NCBI GenBank assembly: GCA_036874045.1
Contig: CM072335.1
Coordinates: 13,784,001-13,848,000 of the forward strand
Direction of reading: 5' to 3'
DNA: 64,000 bases
Source of the DNA: Cymodocea nodosa
Lineage: Eukaryota > Streptophyta > Magnoliopsida > Alismatales > Cymodoceaceae
Within the stretch, counting starts at the first letter, position 1. Every line of letters begins with the position of its first letter. Position numbers and translations under genes: made by a program. Shown piece after piece: positions 10,035 through 22,858 of the stretch. The notes below the pieces were generated by a model. The model saw nothing but the letters and a program-made list of their open reading frames with translations, searched no databases and was not told where the DNA came from.

Positions 10035-11545
10035 TATTAGGACCTAATAGCTTCACCAAAGGGGGGGTGAATGGTGTCTATGTAAGTTTTAAACTTATTC
10101 TAACTTAATTAACCAATTTGAATGAATAGTTTGCACAAGTACTAAATAGATATACAAAACATGCACAGCGGAAATATAAATAAGAAACACAAGGGAATTT
10201 TAGGTGGTTCACCAACTCAGCTAGTCCACCTCTAAGGATCACTTGGGCTTCACTAAGTGTCTCAACACTTACATACACTTGCTTTCAGGTTAAAGCAAGA
10301 ACCAACCATTCTCTTGAGCTTTCTAGTCGTAGCTCTAACCAACCACACAGAAGTTTTCAGGTATAAACTTCAATAAACCAACCTCTTGAGTTTTCAGGTA
10401 GAAACTCAAACCAACAACTTGAATGAAGCTTTAAGGTTGAAGCCACGAACCAAATGATCCTTCTTGGATCAAACTTTCAGCACTTGGAGAGCTTTAAGAA
10501 TCTTCTTGTAAATCCTACTTTCAATCGATTCCTTGATGTAGTTAATCTAGATTGTGCATTCTTCTATGATAGTAGTTGATCTACAATTGTATACTATATT
10601 TCTATATGTGATTGTATATGTAATCTCACTTGTAAGCTCTACTGAATATTGAATGATCTGTTTGTATTTATATTTGTAAGTTCAACGGTCATATTTTCTC
10701 TTCAACAGATTTATTTTGTTGTACTTGCTGAGTTTGCAGGCCCAAATATGGTAAGTTACCATTTGGAAAGATATTTCAAGATAACCTTCTAATTTTCTTA
10801 AACTTTCAGATAGTTAGCTGTGTAACTTTCCGAAGGATGTTTGTAACTCACCGAAAATCCACTTAAGTCCTTTTGTCACGTGAGATTTAAGTTATACATG
10901 TGACGAGTCTTAAGTTCGGATGGTTATAACTGTAACTCACTGAAACTCTTCAACTTTCAGATAGTTAGCTACAGTAACCTCCTGATTCTTCTTTTAAGCT
11001 TCTGATTGTTGTCTTCTTATTTCTACATGTGGGCAATTGAGTAACTTAAGTTTCGGATAGTTAGATCTGTAACCTTCCGAAACTTCTTGTTTTTCTGATA
11101 GTTAGCTTTCCTAACTTACCGAAAAATCCTTTAAGCTTCCGTCTACTAATTTAATTTCTACACATGCATATTTGAATGACTTAACTATTCGGATAGTTGA
11201 CTTTTCTAACTTTCCGATATCCTTGGTCTTTCAGATAGTTATCTCATTAACTTTTTGATTTTCCATACAACCATCTTTCTATCTTTCTGAAAAAATTCCT
11301 ACTGCTTTAAACTACCTTCTGGATACTTAGCTGAGAATTGACCGAACTTCTTGGCTTTCTCTTTCAACTATGAATGAACTGCTTATAATGTGATATCTTT
11401 TGAATTCCTTGTGCAGCATTCGTCTAGTCTATTTGGCTACAATTTGCTTGGACTTTTCCATTCATATCTGTTCAACCTACAACCTGTGAAATACATACAC
11501 TTCTCTCATAGATGTTTGCATTATCAAAATACAGAGGTCCTTTCA
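10035..11545 (-). mobile_element. Solo LTR of copia B family
   Basis: Flanked by the perfect 5-bp duplication GATCT (10030-10034 and 11546-11550). The right end GGTCCTTTCA and the near-left sequence TTAGGACC match the 3' LTR of element B at 45652-47180. The first dinucleotide is TA instead of TG, probably a point mutation. Its interior (10680-11290) is full of GGATAGTTA/TAACTTTCCGA motifs. No internal retrotransposon sequence is present, so unequal recombination between two LTRs is the usual explanation. Confidence 0.85.
10664..10675 (-). promoter_or_regulatory. TATA box of solo LTR
   Basis: Minus strand AAATATAAATAC, placed between the repeat-rich U3 and the R/U5 part, at the place that corresponds to 62296-62306 in the other solo LTR of this family. 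Confidence 0.5.
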
Positions 11546-11885
11546 GATCTTTTTACACCTTTAAACCTGTAACTCAACAAGTTGGCACGTGATCTTTTTA
11601 CAAAAAGAACACTAACTCAATGAGTTGTTAACGTGCACTATACATGATATAAATATATGCAAATAAAACATATCATGCTTAATACTATAAAACCACACTT
11701 AAATCAAATTTTCAATCTTTTAGAAATGATATTTAATTAATGTTAATTCCTTGAAATTATGCACATTCTGTAATTAAAGCATATAATCATGCAATTCTAA
11801 CATAATGGCTTAATTCTCATATGATAAGCTAAATATAATGCAATTAACCATTAATATTATGAACTTTTCATTATGAACATCCGCC

Positions 11886-12340
11886 AATAAGTTATTTCTC
11901 ATGCATAGATTATTTAATCTAAAATGCATGAAAGTGGAAATGTAACAAACCATGTTAATGAGCTAAATACTATATTGAATTAACTGCATTCAATAGATAT
12001 AGTATTTGATGATGAAGTTAGAGCTTTGATTTTGTTGTCCTCGTTACCAAAAAGTTAGTCTCCTATTGTGATTGGTGTGAGTAGTTCACGAAGTCATGAT
12101 AAGCTTAAAATGAGTGATATCCGGGATTTAATTTTGAGTGAGGACATTTGCAGAAAGAGTGAATTATTAGCTTTAACTTTTGCCCTTAGTGTTGAAAGTA
12201 GAGGGAGAAGTAAATCAAAATAATTTAAATCTGAAGGAAAGTCAAAGTCTAGAAGTACTAGCAAGGTGAGGTCAAACATAAAGTGTTGGAATTGTGATCA
12301 ACGGGGGCACTTCAAGTCACAATGCAAATTTCCAAGAAAG
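11886..12340 (+). pseudogene. Copia D gag remnant
   Basis: Plus-strand relic of a Ty1/copia gag. Readable pieces are NKLFLMHRLFNL, then after a one-base frame change MHESGNVTNHVNELN and VFDDEVRALILLSSLP. These are the usual helices of the plant copia gag domain. A serine/lysine-rich linker follows, then the zinc knuckle CWNCDQRGHFKSQC (about 12283-12324), which binds element RNA. The N-terminus was cut off by insertion of L0 at 11880. Stops and frameshifts make it non-functional. Confidence 0.8.
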
Positions 12341-13875
12341 ACAGCAATGGAAAGGGAGCTAATGGAGCAAGTGCAAATATTGTCTCCTATGATTCAAATG
12401 ATGCTCTAGTATGCTATGTTGACAGTTCCATTGACTCATGGGTACTAGACTTTGAAGTTTCATTCCACACTACCTACAAGAAGGATTTGTTGCACAATTA
12501 TTGTGCAACTCCTATAAAGAAAGTGTATCTTGCCAACAACACTAGTTTGGATGTATTGAGAAGAGGTGAAATACACATAAAGACAAAGCAAGAGATATGA
12601 AAATTGTAGGAAGTTAGATATATACCTGATCTTGCAAAGCAATTAATTTCCATAAGTTCCTTAGATAATGATGGCTACCATATTAGCTTTGGTGTAGGCA
12701 AATGGAAGGTAACCAAAGGTACAAGAGTAGTTGCCTCAAGATAGAGGACTAGAACCTTGTATTTCACATTAGATCAAGATAACACAATTGTAGTAGTTAG
12801 TGACACAGAAGACATTGACTTATGGCATAAGAGGTTGGGACACCTCAATGAGAAATGATTGAAAGTTTTAGTGGCAAAAGGGAAGATCCCTAAGTTGAAG
12901 AATGTTAATTTAGGGGTATGTGAGGACTACATTAAGGGAAAGCAAAAGAGAGTTAGTTTTATCAAGACTCCTCATGATCCAAAGTCACAGAAATTGGAGT
13001 TGGTTCACATGGATGTATGGGGACCTACCCTTGTCAGTTCTTTAAGAGGTACCCTTTATTATGTCACCTTCATTAATGATAGTACTAGGAAGGTGTGGAT
13101 TTGTTTCTTGAAACAGAAGTCTAAAGTTTTCCAAGTCTTCAAAAAATAGAAGGTAGAAGTGGAAAATCAAAGTGGGAAAAAAATAAAATCCATCAAGTCA
13201 GACAATGGAGTAGAATATGACAACTAACAATTTAAAATCTACTATGAAGAGCAAGAAATTAGAAGGCAAATGACTATAGCTAGAACTCCACAACAAAATG
13301 GAGTTGTTGAAAGAATGAACAAGACCTTGAATGAATGGGCTAGATGCATGAGACTACATGTAGGTTTTCCCAAAACATTTTGGGTAGAAGTTGTCAATAT
13401 AGCTGCCTATCTAATAATCTATACCAATGAGGCTTAAAAATCTTGAAGAATTGTAGACTAGGAAAGAGGTCAACTATGCTCACTTGACGATCTTTGGATC
13501 TAAGTCATTTGTCCACTTGAGTAGTGACAAAAGAGACAAGTTGGACTTAAAATGATAGAAGTGTTATTTCATTGGCTATGATAAGGATTATTTTGGTTAT
13601 AGATTCTAGGAGGAAAAAACCAAGAAAATAATTCGTGCAAAAGATGTCACCTTCATTAAATTTAAGATATACAAGCATAGAGAAAGTGCAGATGAACAGT
13701 AGTCAGAGTTTCAGTCTAAAAGTACTATTGAAATTAATCTAGATAATGATACTGAACAACTTCAAAAGGAACCTATAGAAGAAATTTAGTTTCCAGAAGC
13801 TGAACAATAAGAACAGCTAGACAATTAGGAGGATAATGTTGTCACTAGACAACCTAGAAGATAGGGAAGGGTTTC
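12341..13875 (+). pseudogene. Copia D protease and integrase remnant
   Basis: Continues from the gag relic. The protease has WVLDFEVSFHTT where the family has a D-S-G-A motif, so the active site is lost. Then come LWHKRLGHLNEK (GAG-pre-integrase), a damaged zinc site, and the integrase core with MDVWGP, KSDNGVEYDN and PQQNGVVERMN, so the DDE residues are readable. The linker that normally precedes RT (around TRQPRR, near 13850) runs into the G2 LTR at 13876; RT must lie on the far side of G2, outside the window. At least ten stops are present. The lineage differs from SIRE; it is closer to Tork/Ivana-like copia, uncertain. Confidence 0.8.
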
Positions 13876-16487
13876 TGTAAGGAAATTTGTTGTATTTAGA
13901 ATTAAAACACAAAAATCCCAAATTTTACATTTATAAACTGCAAGTGCACGATACCTATTGTATTAAGCATATGCAAGAGCAGGTCGATCCACAAGAAGCT
14001 TGTCTTAAACGAATTTAAGGAAATAAATGCTTAGCAAAATATTCACATCACTAAAGCCATGATAAAAACTTTAATTACATATTAATAGGTAATAATTACA
14101 TAAATATGATAAAGAGTTCAAATATCATCATAAATCCAATAAGCTCCCAAGGTTAAACCTTAGGAAACTCAAGAAAATTAATGAGTTTCATCTCTAAAAT
14201 TACAGAAATTAAGCCCAACTTCTAACTCTCCTTACATCCAACCTAGACATTGAAAAATTCAGAGAAAATATTGGTTGGAAAGATCCTCGAGTTATCTTCG
14301 AAATGGAAGTAATTTCATAGACTAAAACATTATAAAAATCTAGAAGTGTTGGATTTACTGACAGGGCGCAGAACCATTTTGTAAACTTTCCAAAAACACA
14401 CCTTTAGTGCAAAATTCATATCTCAGTCAAACCTCCATAAAATCTTGCGAAATCAAAGAGCTTTGAACAAAGACTCACACTAATAACATGGAAAATTGAC
14501 AGAACAACTTTCCATAAAGTTTTCAGTGTAGGAAACACTCAGGAGTCGAGCATTGAAACTGGTAGTCGAACAGGAATTCAAAACTACCGTGACCTCTAAA
14601 AGAAAAAATAAAAAACCAACGTAATACATTCTAAAAAAATACAAAATTTACATGACTGTAATCTACACGAAATTTCTTACAAAATAGAATCAATAAACAC
14701 TAAAAAACTCTACGAAAATGTCTTCTATGAAAGGAATAATGTAGGGTAGGATTCTGTTTGGCTAGAATCCAGAGCTGTAAAAATCCTCTCCCTTCCTAAC
14801 TTGTTCTTCAAAATCACAGAAAATATCTCTACTTATAATAATGATTTCTCCCAAAATAGACACTGAAAAATCATGTAAAAATATGCACTGGAAATGGTTT
14901 CAAGTTATCTAAAAGGACATAGTATAAATCGTCCTAAATTGAAAATAACATTAAGCCCTAGTGAGGTGTGCAAAACAATCTTGAAATAATGCAAAATGTG
15001 CACTCACAGTAAAAATTCGAGAACTTTATCAATTCTTCATGAAAATCTATGAAATCACTACTAAACGAAAGTAGACTCATCAATATAATAAGCCCAATTT
15101 ACAGATCTTAAAAACATACTACATAGAGGGAGAAATCATATCAGACATTTCTGCAAAACTACTGATCAAAAATGTGATTTCGTACTGCGAATACACTCTT
15201 CGTATAAAATGGAAAAATCAAACCAAATGTGCTCAAAAAATTAAACAAAGTATACAGAACAAATCATCTTTTATTTCTCTACAAAAATAGCTTAAGAATC
15301 AATGAAAAAGATTGAGAAAAACTCGATTTACAAAGAAAACAACACAAGGAAAGTTCTATCTTTACAGTAATCAAATACCTTGACTACATGTATTCACATA
15401 TCTACACAGAAATCATTCATTTTCAAAGGCAAGTTTCATTAAACGAACTAAGAGTTTTACAACATAAAAATGAAGATTATACTACTAAAAATAAACCTAA
15501 ACATGCAAAGACATGCAATACAAAAACAACATCAAACACAATGATAACACACAACATATGCAAACATAATGATAGTTTTTGGTCAACCTACTCCAAGTTA
15601 TACCTTTAAATCTCCAACACCTTGAAGTAAGCTCCTGAAGTTGGCCTCCCTCACGTCCTCAAGACTCCAACATGGCTTGTCACACCACGTTTTCCTCTTG
15701 AAATACTAAGGGGCTTCAAGATTTCACCAAAGGATGAAGGCAACAAGCTTCCTTCTCATGGACGTCCACCAACCATGCCCTAGTTGGCTCCTTCCTTACT
15801 TTCTCCACGCATATCACCTCCAAACAGGATGAAGAGGCCTCTCCACAAGAGGTTCCTACTTTCCTCCATGCAAGAAAGTTGTACACCAAAGAAGAAGGGG
15901 AGTTGCACCCAACAAAATCACCCTCTATGCACCTACGTCCTTCCTTGGAGCTTCCACGAACACACCTCCCTTGGGTCCAACTTGCTCTCTCCACGCACCA
16001 TTGAAATCACCAACGCCAGAGAGGAAGTGACTTACTTCCAAGGAGCTTTGGCCGCCAATAATCCAAGGAGAAGAAGGAGCCATGTTTTTGCTTGGAGTGG
16101 AGAAGATAAAACCTAGTCTTGGGTTGTCCTTCCCTTTAAATAGACTTGGTAGTTGATCTCTTCCTTGGTAGATCCAATGGTTGAGATTCATCTATCTTAT
16201 TTCCTTTAGATAACCTTTAAAACTTAAGCAAACAAATTAAAATATAACAAGAAGAAAACATCTAAGACATCTAAGTAAATAATCACTATTCATTCCCATG
16301 ATCATTAAGTCAATAATCAACAAAAGGGCTAAGTTGTGCAAATTTAAATCATTAAATCCCATAATCATGCATACTCATGTAAATGCCTATGTGATGATAT
16401 TTCAATTATAATCATGCATTATTTAACATTTAAGTCATAAGAAGCACAGATAATATCACATAAAAATGCACAATTTTACTCCTTACA
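13876..16487 (-). repeat. 3' LTR of gypsy G2
   Basis: A 2,612-bp LTR with TG/CA ends (TGTAAGGAG... on the minus strand). U3 is the right part, and a TATA box is at 16134-16143. The polypurine tract adjoins at 16488. Long ORFs on both strands at 15716-16191 are chance frames in a GC-richer stretch just downstream of the TATA box, which would be transcribed leader. Confidence 0.85.
16134..16143 (-). promoter_or_regulatory. TATA box of G2 LTR
   Basis: Minus strand CTATTTAAAG, about 350 bp from the 5' edge of the LTR and followed by the GC-richer stretch. It is the best TATA candidate in this LTR. Confidence 0.55.
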
Positions 16488-16503
16488 AATACCCCCACAC
16501 TTA
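16488..16503 (-). other. 3' polypurine tract of G2
   Basis: Minus strand TTAAGTGTGGGGGTATT directly next to the LTR edge. This primes plus-strand DNA synthesis. It is followed (on the plus strand) by a small inverted repeat, CTTGCTAG...CTAGCAAG. Confidence 0.75.
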
Positions 16504-18013
16504 AGTCTTGCTAGTCCCTAGCAAGTATTCAAGTATATAAACTAGGAAATGATTAGAATGACAATTACTAGAAGCTTTTATTCCAATACAAAACAAAAGG
16601 GAAATCTTAACTAGTGCTCCTTTTCGTAGGCGTAACGACTACATTTAGCATATGTAGTAAGCCTTTAAACCCCTAGGCTGCCCTAGTGGCGGAGTTTTGT
16701 CTTCGGAGGGTTTTCAATGGATACACCCACAAAGTCTAAATCAAAATAAAAAGAAAACACAACTAAAAGCAATCAAAAGACAAGTAAATAAGATACACAA
16801 CAAAACAAAGACAAAGATCAGACTCGAATGAGAAATTATTAAGCTCAATGGTGCTATTAAGGTCAATAGGCATAATGGTGGCTCAGTAGAAAAGAAACCT
16901 CACTAGTTCTTTAGATTCCAATAAGCCCATATTAGAGTGTAAGAAGAGTCACCTTATCAAAAGGACCATCTGCCTTGATACAATAAGAATCTCACCCTCA
17001 CTACACATAAGAACATATAATGCATATGACTATGAATATGCAATAATAACCAAATAATAGGTAGTGACTACAACTCCCTCTCTTCTATTGAGAAATGTTG
17101 GAAAATGTCTAGTACAAGTTACAAAGGTACCAACTACATAGCATGCCAAACACCCATATACATAGAAGAAGGGAAAGCTAAAAATTGAAGAAAGTCAGCT
17201 ACTTTCTTTCTTCCCATATGATCTTTAAGCTCCCTTTTCAACATTACTTGCTTCTTCTTTCTTTCTTTCTTTTTTCATTCATTTTTTTTTTTTTTTTCAG
17301 AACCTTGATTCCCAACAAAACTTGCTTAGCATACTAGTAATGATAACCTTGGTACTCTCTTAGGCATATCCTTCAAAATCTCATAAAAGTTTGGGAGGAT
17401 CCTAAAAAAAATCTCACATTAAGGTTACATAATATGCAAACCTCTTTGTGGTGGCACTCAACTTGGGATCACTCAAATAGATGCATCAAACAAGGCATTA
17501 ATCCTAATGATAAAGAAGACTTCACTCAAGGCACAACTAACATGAGACTCATCTTTCTCTAAAGAACATAACAATAGGTCCACGCTCTAGGTTTTGGAGT
17601 CCACTCAAAAAGAAATGGGGCTAAACCCATAAATCCTAATAGCATTTCTTGAGTTTCAAAATCTCATCACTTGGGTCTAATCAAAACACAATGTAAGAAC
17701 AATAACAACAAAAATAACAAGAAAAACACATGAAAATTCACTAACATCACAAAAAAAACATGAAAACACAATAAAAATATCGAGAATAATCTACATGCCA
17801 CCCCCCCACACTTAAATGATGCATTGTCCTCAATGAATCTATTATGACACTTAAGTATGGAAATGTTATGCATGTAGATGATCTATTATTACACTAAACA
17901 AATAAGAAGTAAAAGGCAAGGTAAGCAAACAGATGTCTCTTCGAGATGTGCAAACATAAGCATAAAGCATATAAAGTTTCATTCCTAAATACATGCAATA
18001 GAGATTGCGTAGC
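16504..18013 (-). other. 3' noncoding region of G2
   Basis: About 1.5 kb without a believable coding frame. It contains T-rich simple sequence (17242-17300) and a second PPT at 17799-17814. The right edge is the GTAGC target duplication (18009-18013) of A1; after A1 the same region continues at 40496. Long untranslated 3' regions are usual in Athila/Tat-type elements. Confidence 0.6.
17799..17814 (-). other. Second, internal polypurine tract of G2
   Basis: Minus strand TTAAGTGTGGGGGGGTGG, preceded by GAGGACAATGCATCATT. It is nearly the same word as the 3' PPT at 16488 but 1.3 kb farther inside the element. It could act as a second plus-strand start or mark a former LTR border. Confidence 0.6.
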
Positions 18014-18653
18014 TGTAGGATCGTATGGCTATACAAGAGGGGGGTGAATTGTGTTTTTCAACTTTTTCCGATTATAATTGAAACTTCAAAACTTAAAAAC
18101 AAGTCGAGATACTATTTTCATAAAATCATTTTTATTCAAGGTTTCAATTACAATATACAATTCAATTCTCCTTTGAAATTGTAGATGCAATTATATATCG
18201 ATACCATGTTTCATCTATACAATTTCATAACTACAAACAGAGAAAACTAATTTACGGAATTTAAAACATTTCTCCCTATTTGAGATCTTTCTTCTTCTTC
18301 TTCTTCTTTTTCTTCTTTAGCAATTCTTCAGTAACAAATATCTTGTCTTTCTCTACTTCACTAAATTTATTTTCTGTTGATACTTCAAATCTTCAGTGAC
18401 ATAAATCTGACATTTTCTGCTTCACTGAATTTTCTTCCATCTAATACTTCAAATCTTCAGTGACAATAATCTGACCTTTTCTACTTCACTAAATTTTCTT
18501 CTATCTGAGAGCTTTTCCCCGAAGAGTGTTTTTGATCCCTGAAAAGATTTTTCTTTTGATGTGTAGGGATAGTTTTCATCCTTGAAAAAAATTTTCATTT
18601 GAAGTGCAAGGATAGTTTTGATCTACGAGAATTCTGATCTACAAGAATTCTAT

Positions 18654-18663
18654 GCCTTTTATA
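18654..18663 (-). promoter_or_regulatory. TATA box of A1 3' LTR
   Basis: Minus strand TATAAAAGGC. The identical word is found at matching positions in A2 and S2, with one-base variants in C, so it is the conserved core promoter of the SIRE-type LTR family here. Confidence 0.7.
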
Positions 18664-20358
18664 CTGTATCTTCATTTCATGCATATCCTCCACGTTTAAT
18701 CACTATCAATTTTCCACTTCTTCACGTCTTTTCTTTTTCCTTCATCGAAATACACACGTTCTGACCCACGTTTACATTTCGAATTTTCTTTAACCATCAA
18801 TCCTAGATCTCTGAAAAAATTCCTGCAAAATAAACTTTCTCATCTAAAAAACTTTTAATCAAGTGTAATAAGAAGTCGTTACTTTAATGTTAACTAAACG
18901 AGTAACACAAGTAGATATTAACTTAACATTTCTAACTTAACGAGTTCCTCATGTGCCAATTCATGTGATAAGTACTGTAGCTAACTCAACGAACAAAGTC
19001 TGTGGTGTTACGCTAACTCAACGAACCATCTTCATGGTGTTACAGATAACTCAACGAACCATCTCTGTTGTGTTACAGATAACTCAACGAACTAGTAATA
19101 AACAAATTTTTTTATAATAAGAATTTTACCACGTGCAAAAATAACAACTTAAGTTTTATAACGCTAACCTAACGTGTTGCTTTAGTGTTCAATATAGCAA
19201 CTCAACGCATTTAGTTATGTTAACTTAACAAGTTAAACATGTGCATCTCATGTGATACAATATAACATTCGTAACCTTTAATTTCACCATGTGTACAACA
19301 CTAACTTAACGAGTTCGTCTCTTCTTTTACTCACTAACTTAACGAATTCTCACGTGACCTATTTTAACCTTTAAGCCTCTAACTCAACGAGTTCTCACGT
19401 GACCTCTATACAAATAACACTCTAACTTAACGAGTTGTTTAAACGTGTATTGTTCATGATATAGAAGATATAACTTTAAAACATATCATGCTTTTCAATA
19501 AAAACGCACGTCAACTTAACGTTTAGTTAAATGAGAAATTAATGCAATGAAACGACTAGTTCTTTAATAATATAATTTCAGATCCAATACAAACAAGCAT
19601 TTATATCAGTAAGATTTTCTATGTTGAGTATTTTGTTTTGATGATGTGTGTTGAATGAAAAATAATCATATTTGCTCAATTACTATTGCTTGTGAAAAGA
19701 AATTAAAATTATCAATTAATACAAAAAAAGCTTACTAAGATAAATACTTGTCTGTATTAGATCTGAAATTATACTAAGTTAATAACTAGTCGTTTTGTTG
19801 CATTAATTTCTCATTTAACTAACGTTAAGTTAACGTGTGTTTTTATTGAAAAGTATGATATGTTTTAAAGTTATATTTTTTGTATCATGAATAGTGCACG
19901 TTTAGACAACTCGTTAAGTTAGAGTTTTGTTCATATAGATATCACGTGAGAATTCGTTAAGTTAGAGGCTTAAATGTTAAAATAGGTCACGTGAGAACTC
20001 GTTAAATTAGTAAGTAAGAGAAGAGATGAACTCGTTAAGTTAGTGTTGTATACATGGTGAAATTATAAATTACGAATGTTATATTGCATCACGTGAGGTG
20101 CACATGTTTAACTCGTTAAGTTAACATAACTAGACGCGTTGAGTTGCTATATTGAACACTAAGGCAATGTGTTAGGTTAGCGTTATAAACTTAAGTTGTT
20201 ATTTTTGCACGTGGTAAAATTCTTATTATAAAAACATTTGTTTATTACTAGTTCGTTGAGTTATTGTAATACCACGAAACTGGTTCATTAAGTTATCTGT
20301 AACACCACAGAGATAGTTCGTTGAGATAGCTACAGTACTTGTCACGTGAGTTGGCACA

Positions 20359-22543
20359 TGTTTGCTTTTTTCCAGCACGGCACCAGAATATCTGATTAGA
20401 TCTCCAATAACGTACTAGAAAAACTTGGATTTGCTACTTCTATTTTTACTTAGTTAATTTTTAGAAGTAAACAAACAACCTTTAATACAATTTAGATATT
20501 AATTCCAATTTATACTTTAACTGCAAGTGCATAATGTCTATTGTATTAGTGTGCAAGTACAAGTCGATCTTACAGGGAATTGCTAAAGAACTTGAGAACT
20601 GTTCGTTTGTTAACAATCAAATTTATATATTCAATAAGCTCTCCATTGAATTACAATTAACTTAACGGACTAACCTCGTGGACTTAAGTTAACTCTACGA
20701 GCCTATCTTTTCTTTTTAAATACTACTATTTATAGAGGAATTCGGCCAACCATTGGGTGGTTCCATAGATTGTAAATAACATCAATTAAGCTCTTTAATG
20801 TTAGTAAACACTGGATTTATCATTAAGCAATACTAACATTCAGATAATTCAAACAGTAACCATTAAAATCTTTAAGTCTTTTGAACGAACCAATTTCAGT
20901 AAACTGCAAAACGAAAACAAACATAAAATAATTACAACACTGACAAAGATAACATTAATCACGATACAACGCAAACAATACAACATACAAACAAAGATAA
21001 ACTATTTTTTTGGTATTTTTGGTTTAATACGAACATGGAAATGGGCGAAAGGTGAAATGTAAAGTAATCTCAATCGATAGTAAATACTTTCGTCACTACT
21101 TGCAACGCGATTACACCACTGAAAATTAAACCACTTACAATTCTTTCTCCTCTCCCTATAGAATCGCGAGTCCAGAATTGCAAGATAATCTCCTCTTCAG
21201 CATACAGGCATCAACTCGAAGTCAAGGCTAAAAGCTTTACGATCTCCTGAAATATGAGTCAGCGCTTAGTGAAAATGGCTTCCCTTCCTGCGACGCGATC
21301 ACTCCTCACAGTGGTTGTCAAGCACTATGTTTGGCTCGAAATCGACCCGACATCTAGAAAGTATTCTCACAGACCTCCGATGGTTAGTGATTATGGTGGA
21401 TATGGTGGTGGTAACGATGGTTGGTGTGGTACTTTGGAGAATTGTCGATACTGCTTGTAGAAAGCTCAGTGCTCCTCCTTTGTACACACTGGTCGTCCAT
21501 CGATCACCCACGCACCCTTTTCTTCTTTTTCTTCTTTTCTTTTATATTTCTTCAGTAGTAACTGCTTCTACTTGAATGGTTGGTTGGATTTCCCTCATTC
21601 ATATCAACAGCGATGATTTCTTCTCCCTACGCAATACATGCAATCGTGGTTTTTCTTCTAACTATCCTGTTTCTGCAACCGCTACAGTGGCATATTAGAA
21701 AATAAATAGTCCGTGGAGTTACAGATAACTCAATGGGCTTTCTTCGTTGATTTAACTATAAAACACGTGCATAAATTTAACTATCCGATGCTCAGGTGCA
21801 TTTTGAATACTTACAAACTTAACTCTCCGATGCTTAGATGCATTTTGGATAGTTAGAGATAACTCACTAATATATAACTTAAGTAAATCTACCAAATCTC
21901 GACACATGTCATCAATAGCTTAATAATAAAATACACATTTCGGAGAGTTATAGGTCTAACTATCCGATGCTCAGATGCATTTCGGATAGTTATAGCTAAC
22001 TCACTAAAAGTTCACTTAAGTCACTTTACCAGAACAAGACATGTGTCCTCTACTATTTTATAAATAAAAAGAGATTTCGGAGGGTTACACATATAACTGT
22101 CTGATGCCCAACTGCAATTTCGAATAGTTAGAGATAACTCATTGAAAGTTCACTTAAGACATGCATTATGGTTTTGACACGTGTACTTCTGGAAATAATA
22201 AAATATTCTTTTAAAGCATAATTGTTCGGCAATAAAAACATAACTATCTGATACATGTTTAGTATGTTAAACATAACTGTCCGAAATATGTTCGGTATGT
22301 TAAACATAATTGTCTGAAATATCAGAAAATTCAGATACTTAAGAATTTCACAGCCTGCAACTTATCGACAGTTCAGAAATGTACTAAATTGACATTAATT
22401 CCCCAAAATTAAGCAATAATTCTAATTAAAGCATATAACAATGCAATTATAACATAATGGCTTAATTCTTATATGATAAGCTAAATATTATGCAATTAAC
22501 CATCATTTAACTGTTAATAATATGCACTTTTTCATTCTAAACA
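20359..22543 (-). mobile_element. Solo gypsy LTR (G1 family) inside S2
   Basis: A 2,185-bp LTR with TG...CA ends and perfect duplication GCACA (20354-20358 and 22544-22548). It is similar to the G1 LTR over most of its length (conserved GAATTCGGCCAACCATTGG, the CTCCTCTCCCTATAGAATC region and the TATA box at 21540-21549). Its U3 block at 21775-22190 is different from that of G1. Open frames at 21254-21575 are chance. Confidence 0.9.
21775..22190 (-). promoter_or_regulatory. Alternative U3 repeat block (CCGATG / GGATAGTTA type)
   Basis: Three diverged repeats of about 120-130 bp. Each has AACTATCCGATGCTCAG-like text, GCATTTTGGATAGTTA, then GATAACTCACTAA and an ACATGTGTC or ACACGTGT word. It occupies the place at which the G1 LTR has the TCAACG/G-box cassette; the flanks on both sides are conserved between the two LTRs. 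Confidence 0.75.
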
Positions 22544-22834
22544 GCACATGAGGAACTCATTAAGTTAGAAACGTTAAGTTAATATCTACTTGTGTTACTC
22601 ATTTAGTTAACATTAAAGTAATGACTTCTTATTACACTTGATGAAAAATTTTGGAAGAGAAAGTTTATTTTGCAGGAAATTTTTCAGAGATCCAGGATTG
22701 ATAATTAAAGAAAATTCGAAATGTAAACGTGGGCCAAAACGTGTGTATTTCGATGAAGGAAAAAGAAAAGACGTGCAGAAGTGGAAAACTGGTAGTGATT
22801 AAACGTAGAGGATATGCATGAAATGAAGATACAG

Positions 22835-22844
22835 TATAAAAGGC
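22835..22844 (+). promoter_or_regulatory. TATA box of S2
   Basis: TATAAAAGGC followed 15 bp later by two 42-bp tandem units (see next entry). Conserved in A1 and A2. Confidence 0.65.
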
Positions 22845-22858
22845 ATAGAATTCTCTTT

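Larger units (their letters stand above)
9733..11879 (-). repeat. Right part of gypsy LTR L0, host of G1
   Basis: Starts at CCTCCTCTCCCTATAAAATC, which is an interior position of this LTR family (compare 8401 onward), and ends with a terminus like that of G1 (GAACA at 11879). It carries the TCAACG/G-box type U3 block, interrupted by a solo LTR at 10035-11545. G1 therefore jumped into an LTR of its own family, and the left half of L0 must lie beyond G1's far end. L0 in turn lies in gag of copia element D. Confidence 0.75.

Noticed and set aside
15716-16191. Overlapping open frames of 92, 110 and 88 codons on both strands
   Set aside because: They lie in the GC-richer transcribed part of the G2 LTR, overlap each other on opposite strands and show no protein motif. 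Chance frames.
21254-21575. Open frames of 68-86 codons inside the gypsy solo LTR
   Set aside because: They lie within a defined LTR (20359-22543), and the corresponding part of the G1 LTR has no conserved frame. Not genes.
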